From Gordonia tangerina (lineage in GTDB: Bacteria > Actinomycetota > Actinomycetes > Mycobacteriales > Mycobacteriaceae), in contig NZ_JAKGCU010000014.1 of assembly GCF_021556435.1 (NCBI RefSeq), positions 1 to 64,000 of the forward strand: a stretch of DNA of 64,000 bases, written 5' to 3'. Position numbers and translations under genes: made by a program. Under the pieces are notes generated by a model. It was not told the DNA's origin. It searched no databases and was given only the letters and a program-made list of their open reading frames with translations. Of this stretch, positions 17,641 through 27,600 are shown piece after piece. How positions within the stretch are numbered: position 1 is the stretch's first letter; every line of letters begins with the position of its first letter.

Positions 17641-19020
17641 ATGACGAATCCCACGCCGTCCGCGGCGAATGCACACCCCAGACCCGATCCGGAATCACCC
17701 GAGGGAAAGTCGATCCTGCGCAAAGCAATCAGCGCATCGGCCATCGGCAACGCCACCGAGTGGTATGACTACGGTGTCTACGCCGCGACCGCGACGTATC
17801 TGACCGACGCCTTCTTCCCCGGCGATCTCGGCACCCTGGGCACGATGCTCGGGTTCGCCATCTCATTCGTGCTCCGCCCCCTCGGCGGCTTCGTCTGGGG
17901 ACCCATCGGAGACCGCATCGGACGACGTTCGGTGCTCGCCCTGACCATCGTGCTGATCTCCGGTGCGACCGCGTTGATCGGCGTCCTTCCCACCCACGCC
18001 GTGGCCGGCGTGTGGGCTCCGGTACTGCTGATCCTGCTGCGTGTGGTGCAAGGATTCTCCACCGGTGGCGAGTACGGCGGCGCGGCAACCTTCATGGCCG
18101 AGTACGCACCCGACAAGAAGCGCGGACGCTACGGCAGTTTCCTCGAATTCGGCACTCTCGCCGGATTCGTCCTCGGATCCGCGGTGGTGTTGTTGCTCGA
18201 CCTGCTGCTGACCGACGACGCGATGGCCACCTGGGGATGGCGCCTGCCGTTCTTCCTCGCCCTCCCGCTCGGCCTCGTCGGGCTCTACCTCCGTACCCAG
18301 GTCGACGAGTCCCCGGTGTTCGAGGAACTCGAGGACGAACACAAACTCGAGGCGTCACCCGGTCGTGAGCTGATCGACCTCGTCAAGACGTACTGGCAGC
18401 CCGTCGTGGTCATGTTCGGCATGGTGATCGCCCTCAACGTGGCCAATTACACGCTTTTGGCGTATCAGCCGACGTACCTCGAGAACACCATCGGGATGAG
18501 TACGGACACGTCTACGGCGGTCATCCTCATCGGTGAGTTGGTGATGATGGCGGTGATCCCGTTCTTCGGCGCCTGGTCTGACCGGACCGGACGAAAACCG
18601 ATGTGGTGGGCGTCGCTCATCGGCCTGTTCGTCCTCGCATTGCCGCTGTACTGGCTGATGGGCCAGGGCTTTGGCTGGGCGATCATGGGCTTCGTGATCC
18701 TCGGTCTGCTCTACATCCCGCAGCTGTCCACCATTTCGGCGACCTTCCCGGCGATGTTCCCGACGCAGGTGCGGTATGCGGGCTTCGCGATCTCCTACAA
18801 CGTGGCCACCGCCGCGTTCGGTGGTACTGCGCCGCTGGTGAACGACGCGGTGGTGGAGGGGACCGGATGGAATCTGTTCCCCGCGTTGTACATGATGATC
18901 GCGTGCGCCATCGGTATGGTCGCTCTGGTCTTCCTCAAGGAGACCGCGGGAGTGTCGATCCGGGGCTCGGAGATCCCGTCCAAGGAACGCGATCTCGCGA
19001 TGGCCGCACGGGCGGCCTGA
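17641..19020 (+). CDS. MFS metabolite:H+ symporter, ProP-like
   Basis: A 459-residue member of the metabolite:H+ symporter branch of the major facilitator superfamily. About twelve membrane helices are visible. Family motifs are NATEWYDYGVYAATATYL at the first helix, GPIGDRIGRRSVL in the first cytoplasmic loop and GFSTGGEYGGAATFMAEY in helix four to five. This branch includes ProP and corynebacterial transporters for proline, betaine and ectoine, as well as dicarboxylate carriers. It sits between the GntR gene and the ectoine-type operon, so uptake of the substrate catabolised by the island is the likely role. It ends in front of a 47-bp tandem repeat. The precise substrate is not determinable. 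Confidence 0.9.
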   Translation: MTNPTPSAANAHPRPDPESPEGKSILRKAISASAIGNATEWYDYGVYAATATYLTDAFFPGDLGTLGTMLGFAISFVLRPLGGFVWGPIGDRIGRRSVLALTIVLISGATALIGVLPTHAVAGVWAPVLLILLRVVQGFSTGGEYGGAATFMAEYAPDKKRGRYGSFLEFGTLAGFVLGSAVVLLLDLLLTDDAMATWGWRLPFFLALPLGLVGLYLRTQVDESPVFEELEDEHKLEASPGRELIDLVKTYWQPVVVMFGMVIALNVANYTLLAYQPTYLENTIGMSTDTSTAVILIGELVMMAVIPFFGAWSDRTGRKPMWWASLIGLFVLALPLYWLMGQGFGWAIMGFVILGLLYIPQLSTISATFPAMFPTQVRYAGFAISYNVATAAFGGTAPLVNDAVVEGTGWNLFPALYMMIACAIGMVALVFLKETAGVSIRGSEIPSKERDLAMAARAA

Positions 19021-19054
19021 CGGGGTCGGCCGGGCGGGTGTGTGTTGGGGGGAT

Positions 19055-19300
19055 CTCGATACGCACGCTCGCCTGGCGGCTCGCGGGCTACTCGATCAGC
19101 AGAGGTAGCGCGCGCTCGCCTGGCGGCTCGCGGGCTACTCGATCAGCAGAGGTAGTGCGCGCTGGCCTGGCGGCTGGTGGGTTACTCGATCAGCAGAGGT
19201 AGTGCGCGCTGGCTTGGCGGCTCGCGGGCTACTCGATCAGCAGAGGTAGTGCGCGCTGGCATGGCGGCTGGTGGGTTACTCGATCAGCGGTGGTGGTCGG
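19055..19300. repeat. 47-bp tandem repeat, four full copies plus partial ends
   Basis: Units at 19091-19137, 19138-19184, 19185-19231 and 19232-19278 are each exactly 47 bp and begin CTCGATCAGCAGAGGTAG. A partial copy precedes them (19055-19090) and a truncated one follows (from 19279). The core GGCTCGCGGGCTACTCGA links it to the dispersed repeats at 3427 and 13988. It fills the 288-bp gap between the convergent transporter and M20 genes; no gene is present. It may act as a bidirectional transcription terminator. Confidence 0.85.
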
Positions 19301-19308
19301 ACCGACTC

Positions 19309-20532
19309 TCAGCTCAGTAGCCGCAGGGCGGTGAGCGCGTAGGCCCGGGCGGCAGTCTCCAGGTCGGCGATCGCCACCGATTCGTCGGGTTGATGTGCCT
19401 CGCTGTGGATTTCGCCCGGTCCGCAGACGATGGCCGGGATGCCCAGATCGCGGCTGACAAAGCCGCCATCGCAGGCGGCGCTCCAGCCGCCGACCGAGGT
19501 GGTGCCACCGGCATCGGTGATGGCGCCAACGGTGGTACCGACCAGCGCGTGTGATTCGTCGGTGGCGAATCCCGGCATCTCCATGGTGACCCGAACATCC
19601 ACCGACACTCCGTCGGTATCGATGTGGGCCGCCGAGATCGCCCGGCGCAGTTGAGCGGCGATGCTCTGGGCATCCTCGTGCGGCATCAGCCGTCGGTCGA
19701 TGCCGAGACTGCACATCGGTGCCACCACCGAGATGCCTTGGCCGCCGGCAATCGTGCCCACATTCCAGGTGCCCGAACCGAGTAGGTCGTCCGACGTCAT
19801 CGCCAGCTGATCATGATCAAAACGGATCAGATCGATGATGGACGCGGCCGCATTGATGGCGCTGCGACCGTCGGCCGGACGCCCGGAATGAGCTGCACGC
19901 CCAGTGATGTCGATCTCCAGGTAGGAGGCGCCACGGCACCCCCGGACCACTTCGAGGTCGGTGGGTTCGGCCACGATGCAGCCGGCAAACTCGTGATCGG
20001 GTTGCTGAGCGACGAAATCGCGCACACCGATCCCGTGCTCCTCCTCGTCGACCGTGCACACCAGCCGGACAGGTCCGGTCAGCTCGGCACCATAGGCGCC
20101 GGCATGTGACAGCGCCTGCATGGCGACCACGGCCGCCGCCAACCCACCTTTCATGTCGGTGGCGCCACGCCCGTACAACCGGCCGTCGGCAAAGCGCGCG
20201 CGGTACGGGTCCGCCGACCAGCCCGGGCCGGCGGGCACCACATCGGAGTGTCCCAGCAACATCAACCCCGGTCCGTCACCTGCGGCCATGGTGGCCACCA
20301 GATTCGGTCGCCCCGGCTCCACTTCTCGCGTCGCGACCGAGAAACCCGCGCTGCGGCAGGCCTTCTCGAGCACCTCGACCGCTGCGGCCTCGGTGCCGCC
20401 GGGATTCTCACTGGATGCCTCGACGAGACTCGCCGTCAGCATGGCGACGGTATCGGCGTTGATGTGGGACAACACGCCGGACTCGGCTTCGGACAGGGAC
20501 ACGTCGCGACCTCCGGGAGCTCTTCTGGTCAT
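19309..20532 (-). CDS. M20-family amidohydrolase (ArgE/DapE-like deacylase)
   Basis: A 407-residue zinc-dependent M20 hydrolase. Metal and catalytic motifs are LGHSDVVP with the first histidine, GRGATDMKGGLAA with the bridging aspartate, TVDEEEHG with the general-base glutamate, and a late histidine in IHSEAHQPDE. ArgE/DapE-like members remove acyl groups from N-acyl amino acids. It is the last gene of a six-gene operon containing an ectoine-hydrolase-type enzyme, so it could deacetylate N-acetyl-2,4-diaminobutyrate, a step done by the unrelated DoeB/EutE family elsewhere. It starts 13 nt after the stop of the preceding aminotransferase gene. Confidence 0.88.
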   Translation of the reverse strand: MTRRAPGGRDVSLSEAESGVLSHINADTVAMLTASLVEASSENPGGTEAAAVEVLEKACRSAGFSVATREVEPGRPNLVATMAAGDGPGLMLLGHSDVVPAGPGWSADPYRARFADGRLYGRGATDMKGGLAAAVVAMQALSHAGAYGAELTGPVRLVCTVDEEEHGIGVRDFVAQQPDHEFAGCIVAEPTDLEVVRGCRGASYLEIDITGRAAHSGRPADGRSAINAAASIIDLIRFDHDQLAMTSDDLLGSGTWNVGTIAGGQGISVVAPMCSLGIDRRLMPHEDAQSIAAQLRRAISAAHIDTDGVSVDVRVTMEMPGFATDESHALVGTTVGAITDAGGTTSVGGWSAACDGGFVSRDLGIPAIVCGPGEIHSEAHQPDESVAIADLETAARAYALTALRLLS

Positions 20533-20545
20533 CGAATGGATTCCG

Positions 20546-21790
20546 TCATCCAGTATGAGCCATCTTCTCCAGCGTGCCGGTCAGGCGGGCGATGCCCTCC
20601 TCGATCCGCTCCGGGGTACTCGAGGCGAAGCACAGCCGCATGGCGTTGCGGAACCGACCACCCGGCGACAGCGCGGGACCGGGGATGAACGCCACCCCGT
20701 CGGCCAGCGCCTGCTCGAACAACTCGCGGGTGTCGATCTCGGCGAACTCCTCACGCAGGGTGACCCAGAGGAAGAAGCCGCCGTCCGGGTTGGTGGTGAC
20801 CACCCGATCGCCGAGATGTCGAGCGATGGAGTCCAGCATGGCCTCCTTGCGTTCCCGGTAGAGCTTGCGGATTCCGGCGAGATGATCCTCCAGGCCGCCG
20901 CGGGCGATGTACTCGGCCACGATGTGCTGGTTCGGCACATTCGTGCAGGTGTCCATCGCCTGCTTGCCGTTGATGAGCAGTTGGCGCAACGACGCGTCGG
21001 CGTCGACCCAACCGACGCGCCAGCCCGGCGCGAGGATCTTGGAGAACGTCCGCACCGAGAAGATCAGTGGGTCCTTGGGGCTCAGCGTCTGGAACGTGGG
21101 CAGGTCCTCGCCGGCGAAACGCAGCAGGCCGTACGGGTCGTCGTCGATGATCACCGCACCCCACTTGTGGGCCAGGCGCAGCAGTTCGCGTCGGCGCTCC
21201 TCGGACAGGGTCACACCCGACGGGTTCTGGAAGGTCGGGATCGTGTAGATCGCCTTGGGCGTCTGATGGGTGTGGGAGACGAGATCCTCTAGGGTGTCGA
21301 CCTGCATGCCGTCCTCGTCGGTCGGGACCTCGAGCAGCTGCGCACCGTAGGAGAGGGCGGTGGCGCTGCCATTTGTGTACGTGGGTGACTCGACGACCAC
21401 CAGATCGCCCGGATCGACGAACAGCTTGCAGGCCAGATCGAGGCCCTGCATGCCGCCGGTGGTGATGACCAGCCGGTCGAGGCTGGACGGATCCGGGGTG
21501 GTGGCCAGGTAGTCGACCAGCAGTTGTAGCAGGCGCGGTTCACCCTCGGTGGCACCGTAGGTGAACGACGAGTTGTCGAGGATCTCCCCGGCGATCTGCC
21601 GGAACTCGTCGGCCGGTACCGCTTCGTCGGCGGGTGAGCCCATCGCGAAGCGCACGATGTCGTGGGTCTGGGCCGCCAGCAGCGACGTGGACGAGTCGAT
21701 CATCGAGCCGACCAGATCTTTGGCCCGGCCCGCCAGCGGCAGGGTGGGACCGGAATGGCGCAGGTTGTGGGTGTCGGCGGTGGCGGTCAT
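20546..21790 (-). CDS. PLP-dependent class I/II aminotransferase (2-aminoadipate aminotransferase-like)
   Basis: The 414-residue protein is a fold-type I aminotransferase of the LysN/ARO8 group. It has TTGGMQGLDLACKLFVDPGD, the pyridoxal-contacting IIDDDPYGLLRF, and the Schiff-base lysine in SVRTFSKILAPGWRVGW. It lacks a MocR-type DNA-binding domain, so it is an enzyme and not a regulator. It lies in the operon between the M24 hydrolase and the M20 deacylase. It may transaminate diaminobutyrate or a side product; the class III aminotransferase at the head of the operon is the other candidate. Confidence 0.9.
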   Translation of the reverse strand: MTATADTHNLRHSGPTLPLAGRAKDLVGSMIDSSTSLLAAQTHDIVRFAMGSPADEAVPADEFRQIAGEILDNSSFTYGATEGEPRLLQLLVDYLATTPDPSSLDRLVITTGGMQGLDLACKLFVDPGDLVVVESPTYTNGSATALSYGAQLLEVPTDEDGMQVDTLEDLVSHTHQTPKAIYTIPTFQNPSGVTLSEERRRELLRLAHKWGAVIIDDDPYGLLRFAGEDLPTFQTLSPKDPLIFSVRTFSKILAPGWRVGWVDADASLRQLLINGKQAMDTCTNVPNQHIVAEYIARGGLEDHLAGIRKLYRERKEAMLDSIARHLGDRVVTTNPDGGFFLWVTLREEFAEIDTRELFEQALADGVAFIPGPALSPGGRFRNAMRLCFASSTPERIEEGIARLTGTLEKMAHTG

Positions 21791-21893
21791 CGGTTCACCT
21801 CTCTCGGCGTGGTTGGGGCCCTTCGTAACGCTCGGCTAGCGCCCCGCTCCTCAGGGGTCGGGGGGTGACGCTCGGCCGTCAGGGATCGGGGCT

Positions 21894-23087
21894 TCATTTT
21901 CGGATCAGCTCCCGCGGGAAACTCGTGAACGTCTCCACTCCGGTGGGGCTGACCCGCACCGATTCGGAGAGTTCGAAACCGTAGTCGTCCATCCACATTC
22001 CGCACACGATGTGGAAGGTCATGTTGGTCTCCAGGATCGTCTCGTCCTCAGTGCGGATGCTGATGGTGCGCTCGCCCCAGTCGGGCGGGTATCCGATACC
22101 GATCGAATAGCCCAGGCGGGATGGCTTTTCGAGCCCGTACTTGGCCAGCGTCCAGTTCCAGGTGGACGCCAGTTCGCGAGTGGCGACGCCCGGACGGATG
22201 GCCTCGAGGACGTTGTTGAGACCTTCCGCGGTGGCGTTGGCGACGTAGTCGAGATCTTTCGACGGTGTGCCGAGGGACACCGTGCGGGCCAAGGGACAGT
22301 GATATCGGTTGTGGGCGCCGGTGAGTTCGATGACGACCGCCTCGTCGTCGGTGAACGTGCCCTGATGCCAGGTGAGATGCGGTGTGTCGGCGGCGGCCCC
22401 GGTCGGCATCATCGGCACGATCGCCGGATAGTCACCGCCGAAGTCCGATGTCCCGGTGATCTGCGCCTGCGAGATCGCCGCAGCTGCATCGCATTGGCGA
22501 ACACCGACGTCGATGGTCTCGATGGCTGCGCGCATCGCCTCCGAACACACCATGCCGGCCTGGCGCATCAACTGGATCTCGGCGTCGGATTTCACCGACC
22601 GCACCCAGTTGACCAATTCGAAGTTGTCCACCAGTTTCCATTCCGGAATGGCGTTGTACAGGGCCCGGTAGGCCTTGGGGGAGAAGAAGTGCGAATCCAT
22701 CTCCAACCCCACCGACCCGGCCCGCGACGCCGGTGCGATCTGGTGGCGCTGGCGCAACGCCCATGCCACCCAGTCGAATGCGTGGACGTGCGGACGGTGC
22801 ACGTAGCTCTCCGGGTAGCCGACAATCTGATCCTCGGGTAGCCATGAAGTCCGGTGTGCGCCGTGCGCATCCATCTCCCGGGCGAAGAACACCATCTCGC
22901 CCTCGATCGGCACGAAGAGCATCTGTGGGGTGTAGAACGACCACGCGTTGTACCCGATGAGATAGAAGATGTTGGCGGGGTCGGTGACGATGATCGCCGA
23001 GAGGCCCTGCCGGTCCATGAGTTCGCGGACACGGGTCAGGCGCTGCTCGTACTCGCTGTCGGTGAACAGCTGAGCGCCGAGGTACAT
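21894..23087 (-). CDS. doeA: Ectoine hydrolase-type M24 protein (DoeA/EutD family)
   Basis: DoeA opens the ectoine ring to N-acetyl-2,4-diaminobutyrate. The 397-residue protein has a creatinase-like N-domain (about 1-165) with SDPAN-type core and YNAWSFYTPQ, and a pita-bread C-domain with GLEMDSHFFSPKAY, GGDYPAIVPMMPTG, HLTWHQGTF and YPPDWGERTISI. These blocks match ectoine hydrolases as I remember them. Canonical M24 metal ligands are absent: where Asp residues are expected it reads ELTGAHNRYHCPLARTV, as in the metal-free creatinase and EutD enzymes. The length fits (about 399). Another cyclic amidine or a creatine-like substrate is the main alternative. It is 57 nt downstream of the aldehyde dehydrogenase in the same operon. 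Confidence 0.8.
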   Translation of the reverse strand: MYLGAQLFTDSEYEQRLTRVRELMDRQGLSAIIVTDPANIFYLIGYNAWSFYTPQMLFVPIEGEMVFFAREMDAHGAHRTSWLPEDQIVGYPESYVHRPHVHAFDWVAWALRQRHQIAPASRAGSVGLEMDSHFFSPKAYRALYNAIPEWKLVDNFELVNWVRSVKSDAEIQLMRQAGMVCSEAMRAAIETIDVGVRQCDAAAAISQAQITGTSDFGGDYPAIVPMMPTGAAADTPHLTWHQGTFTDDEAVVIELTGAHNRYHCPLARTVSLGTPSKDLDYVANATAEGLNNVLEAIRPGVATRELASTWNWTLAKYGLEKPSRLGYSIGIGYPPDWGERTISIRTEDETILETNMTFHIVCGMWMDDYGFELSESVRVSPTGVETFTSFPRELIRK

Positions 23088-23144
23088 CCGTGGTCTCCTG
23101 TCGGGTCGTCCCGGCCGATGGTGCGGCCGGTGAATACTGGTGTG

Positions 23145-24650
23145 TCAGCGGGCGATAGGCCGCGAGACATACTTTATGTCGAGAAACTCCTCGATGCCGA
23201 GTCGACCGCCCTCACGGCCGAGGCCGGACTGTTTTATGCCGCCGAACGGTGCCGCCGGATTGGAGACCAGGCCGGTGTTGACACCCACCATGCCGACCTG
23301 CAGATCCGTCGACAACCGGTCGGCTCGGTCGATGTCCTGGGTGTAGAGGTAACCGACCAGGCCCCACGGGGTGTCGTTGGCCAACCGCAGCACCTCGTCG
23401 TCATCGGACTTCGCGTCACCGCCGGCGGTGCCGAACGGGATGATCGCTGCCACCGGGCCGAAGATCTCGGTGTGCATGAGGTCGGCGGCCGGATCCACAT
23501 CGGTCAGCACGGTGGGCGGATAGAAATGCCCGGGTCCATCCGGTCGCTCACCGCCGCAGACGATGCGGGCGCCACGCTCGAGTGCGTCGTCGACGAGGGT
23601 GGTGACCTTGTCGGTGGCCTTCTGCTCGACGAGCGGACCCACCTGGGTGCCGACGGCGGCGCCGTCGCCGACGACGAGCCCGCCCATACGTGCCGACAGT
23701 TTGTCGGTGAAGGCGTCGAGCACGTCGCGGTGCACAAAGATCCGATTGGCCGCGGTGCAGGCCTGGCCCATGTTGCGCATCTTGGCCACCATCACGCCGT
23801 CAATGGCCCGGTCGACATCGGCGTCGGCGCACACGATGAACGGGGCGTTGCCGCCGAGTTCCATCGACGTGCGCATCACCGTGCCCGCGGCTTGGCCGAG
23901 CAGGATCTTGCCGACCTCGGTGGACCCGGTGAAGCTGACCTTGCGGGCATCGCCCGACGTCATCCATTCACCCACCACGGCACCGGGGTCGGTGGTGGTC
24001 ACCACATTGAGGACACCGTCGGGTAGGCCGGCCTCGCGCAGAATGTCGGTGAGCAGCAACGCGGTCAGTGGCGTCAGCTCGGCCGGTTTGAACACCATCG
24101 TGCAGCCCGCCGCGACGGCCGGACCGATCTTGCGGGTTCCCATGGCGAGGGGGAAGTTCCAGGGGGTGATCAGGATGCACGGGCCGACGGGCTGTTTGCT
24201 GACCACGACCCGGTTGTTGCCGTCGCCGGTGACGGTGTGGTCGCCGCCGATGCGCACGGCTTCTTCGGCGAACCAGCGGAAGAACTCGGCGCCGTAGGCG
24301 ACCTCGCCCTTGGCCTCGGCCAGTGGTTTGCCCATCTCGGCGGTCATCACCGCGGCGATCTCGTCGACGCGATCCATGATGATCTGATAAGCGCGATATA
24401 GGATCTCGCTGCGGGAGCGCGGTGAGGTCGCCGCCCAATCGGCCTGGTGTGCGGCGGCGGCTGCCAGGGCCAGACGCGCGTCGTCGGCGGAACCGTCGGC
24501 GACCACCGTCAGCGGCGCACCGGTGGCGGGATTCTCCACCGTGAAGGTGGCACCCGAGGCGGCGGGTCGCCATTGGCCGTCGATGAACAGGTCGGTGTGC
24601 AGGCGCGCGATGGCCTGCGCGGCGTCCGTGGTGGGGATGGTGGCCGTCAT
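23145..24650 (-). CDS. NAD(P)-dependent aldehyde dehydrogenase, succinate-semialdehyde type (DoeC-like)
   Basis: A 501-residue aldehyde dehydrogenase of the GabD group. It has the cofactor-loop region ITPWNFPLAMGTRKIGPA, the general-base glutamate in SMELGGNAPFIV, and the catalytic cysteine in GQACTAANRIFV. The ATG at 24650 precedes MTATIPTTDAAQ; the frame is open upstream but overlaps the FAD/Fe-S gene. Only 2 nt separate it from that gene's stop. In the ectoine pathway an enzyme of this type (DoeC) oxidises aspartate semialdehyde to aspartate; succinate semialdehyde is the other likely substrate. Confidence 0.9.
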   Translation of the reverse strand: MTATIPTTDAAQAIARLHTDLFIDGQWRPAASGATFTVENPATGAPLTVVADGSADDARLALAAAAAHQADWAATSPRSRSEILYRAYQIIMDRVDEIAAVMTAEMGKPLAEAKGEVAYGAEFFRWFAEEAVRIGGDHTVTGDGNNRVVVSKQPVGPCILITPWNFPLAMGTRKIGPAVAAGCTMVFKPAELTPLTALLLTDILREAGLPDGVLNVVTTTDPGAVVGEWMTSGDARKVSFTGSTEVGKILLGQAAGTVMRTSMELGGNAPFIVCADADVDRAIDGVMVAKMRNMGQACTAANRIFVHRDVLDAFTDKLSARMGGLVVGDGAAVGTQVGPLVEQKATDKVTTLVDDALERGARIVCGGERPDGPGHFYPPTVLTDVDPAADLMHTEIFGPVAAIIPFGTAGGDAKSDDDEVLRLANDTPWGLVGYLYTQDIDRADRLSTDLQVGMVGVNTGLVSNPAAPFGGIKQSGLGREGGRLGIEEFLDIKYVSRPIAR

Positions 24651-24652
24651 GG

Positions 24653-27600
24653 TCACGCTCCTTCCTGGTTGTCGGGTGCTGTCGATGAGGGATCGGATTC
24701 CGTCGACGGATATCGGGGTTCTGTCGACGCTGCGGGAGGTTCGCTCGGCGCGTTCTGGGGTTCTGTCGGCGCGCGGGGAGGTACGGGGGAGCGGGTGAGG
24801 AGTTCGGCGAGATGAAGTCCGGCGGAACGAATCTCTGGGTCGGTCGCGGATAGGTGGTCCACCGACATCGCACAACTGAACCCGTCGGTGATCACCGGGC
24901 GCTCGGGTGCCGAACGCAACGCGGGTGCCAGGGCGTTCTCGGCGACCGCGACACTCACCTCGTAGTGCCCACGCTCGAATCCGAAGTTCCCGGCGACGCC
25001 GCAGCATCCGTCGGAGGTGTGCACCTGCACGCCGAGTGATTCCAGCACCGTCGCGCCGGTGCGCGCGCCGAACACCGCGTACTCGTGGCAATGCGTCTGC
25101 AGCGTCACCGATTCGGGTAGTCCGATCGGCGTCCACCCCTGCTCGATGAGCGTCGGGAGATAGTCGGCGAAGCTGTGCACCCGCTTCGACACCCGTCGCG
25201 CCGCATCGGTGTGGACGAGTTCCGGGAGGTCCTTGCGTAGCGCTGCGGCGCAACTGGGTTCGGGTAGCACGATCGGCCGATCGGTGCCGTCGTCGAGAGC
25301 GTCGGCAGTGCGCGTCAACACTTTTCGCGCGTGCTTGAGCTGCCCGGTGGAGATCCAGGTGAGGGCACAGCAGTTGTCCGCGTGGCAGCCGACCTGTGCG
25401 CCGGTGGCACCGAGGACGTCGGCGGCGGCCGTGGCGACCTGCGGCCGGAATGCCTGCGTGAACGAATCGATGAACAAGATGACGTCGGAGGTGGAACCGA
25501 CGTCGGGCAGTGCGCCCAGATGACGCCGCCGATCGCGTCGACGTGCGAAGCGGGGCATGCTGCGGCGCGGGTCGAGTCCCCCGGCCCGGGCGGCCACGCG
25601 GCGCAGCGGACTGCGCAGGCTCGCATTGATCATCGGTGCCAGCGCACCGGCGACGCCCAGCCAGGCCGGCATCCAACCCAGGGAGTAGTGCGACAGTGGT
25701 CGCCGACGCCCGGCGTAGTGATGGTGGAGGAACTCCGACTTGTAGGTCGCCATGTCGACACCGGTGGGGCAGTCGGTGGAGCACGCCTTGCACGACAGGC
25801 ACAGGTCGAGGGCATCGGCGACATCGGTGGACTGCCAGCCGGATTCGACGTCGGGGGCGGTGCGCACCATGTCCTGCAGCACTCGCGCACGGCCGCGCGT
25901 GGAGTCCTTCTCGTCGCGGGTGGCGCGATAGCTGGGGCACATCACGCCGCCCGACGACGCGCGGCACCGCCCGACCCCGATACAGCCCTGGACGGCGTGC
26001 ACGAACGGGTCGAGCCCCGGGTCGGTCCCGACGCCACTGCTCGGGGCAGCCTGTGTGGGATCGGGGGTGCCGAGATCGAACATGGTCGACCAGGTGCGGG
26101 CCGGGACGTCGGCGAGCGCGAGGTCGGCGGTGATCGGCGGCGGATCGACGATGGAGCCGGGGTTGAGCGTGCCGGTGGGATCCCAGATCCGCTTGAATTC
26201 CGCGAAGGCGCTGAGCATGGCGGGGGAGTACATCACCGGGAGAAGAGCCGATCGTGCCCGGCCGTCGCCGTGTTCACCGGACAGCGAACCACCATGGGCC
26301 ACAACGAGATGAGCGGCGTCGTTGCAGAACCTGTCCATGGTCGCCCGGCCGTCGGCGGTGCGCAGATCGAAGGTGATGCGTACGTGCATGCAACCGGCGC
26401 CGAAGTGCCCGTACATCACCCCGGTGAGCCCGTGCCGATCGAGAAGGCCGGTGAAGTCGTCGAGATAGTCGGCCAGTCGGTCCGGGGCGACCGCGGCATC
26501 CTCCCAGCCGGGCCAGGACTCGTAACCGCTGTCGACGTTGTCGTCATCGGGGTCGGCCAGGCGTGACGAGAGTCCCGCACCGTCCTCGCGGACCCGCCAG
26601 AGCGTCTTGCGGGTCACTGGATCGGGCACCGTGGTGCCGGCGATCATCCGCCCGCCGGCCCGGAGCTCATCGAGCAGTCGCTTCGCGGTGGCCGTCACGT
26701 TGGTCTCGGATTTCTGTGCGGCGCTGTGCTCGTCGAGGTCGATGAACAGCCAGGCGGTGCACTCGCGGTCGGAGATGCCGGGCAACGCGCTCACCGTGTC
26801 GCGACCACGGCGGGCGGCCATCGTCGCGACGATCTTGCGGTCGATGCCCTCCACCGCCGACGGTGCGTACGGCAGGATGGCGGGCACATCGCGGGCGGCG
26901 TCGCTGACGCTGGGGTAGCCGACGCACAGCAACAGTGGACTGGTGGCGACCGGCACCAGCCGTACCCGGGCGGCCACCACCAGTGCGCAGGTGCCCTCGC
27001 TGCCAACCAGGGCGCGAGCTATGTCGAAACCGTTCTCCGGCAGCATCTTCGACAGGTGGTATCCCGACACCTGCCGCGGGATGGTCTCCAGGTCGGTGCG
27101 CAGGATGGCGAGGTTGCGGGTTGTGAGATCGCGCAGCTGCTCGGTGAGATCGACCGCACGTGCCGCGGCTTCGGCATCGTCCGGATCGGTGGCATGGATG
27201 CCGGTGCGGGTTGCGGTGAGCCGCAGCCCGTCGGCCGTGACGAGGTAGAGCTCCTCGACATGATCGGTGGTACGGCCGTGCCGGACCGAGTGGTTGCCGC
27301 ACGCATCGTTGCCGATGGCACCGCCGAGAGTCGCACGTGACGCCGACGATGGGTCGGGTGCGAACGTCAGCCGACCGTCGGTGGCCGCCTTGGCCTGTGC
27401 GGCCAGTGACGTGAGGACTATCCCGCTCTCGGCGACGGCGGTGCCCGATGCGGCATCGACGGCGCGCAACCGATCCATGTGCCGGGAGAGGTCGATGACG
27501 ACGCCGGTGCCGATGGCGTTGCCGCCCATCGACGTCCCGCCGCCACGCGCGATGAGCGGGATGCCGTGCGCGTGGCAGTACGCCGCGGTACGCGCGACGT

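Noticed and set aside
20546-21790. PLP protein considered as an EnuR-like MocR regulator of ectoine use
   Set aside because: It starts directly with the aminotransferase fold and has no N-terminal GntR DNA-binding domain.
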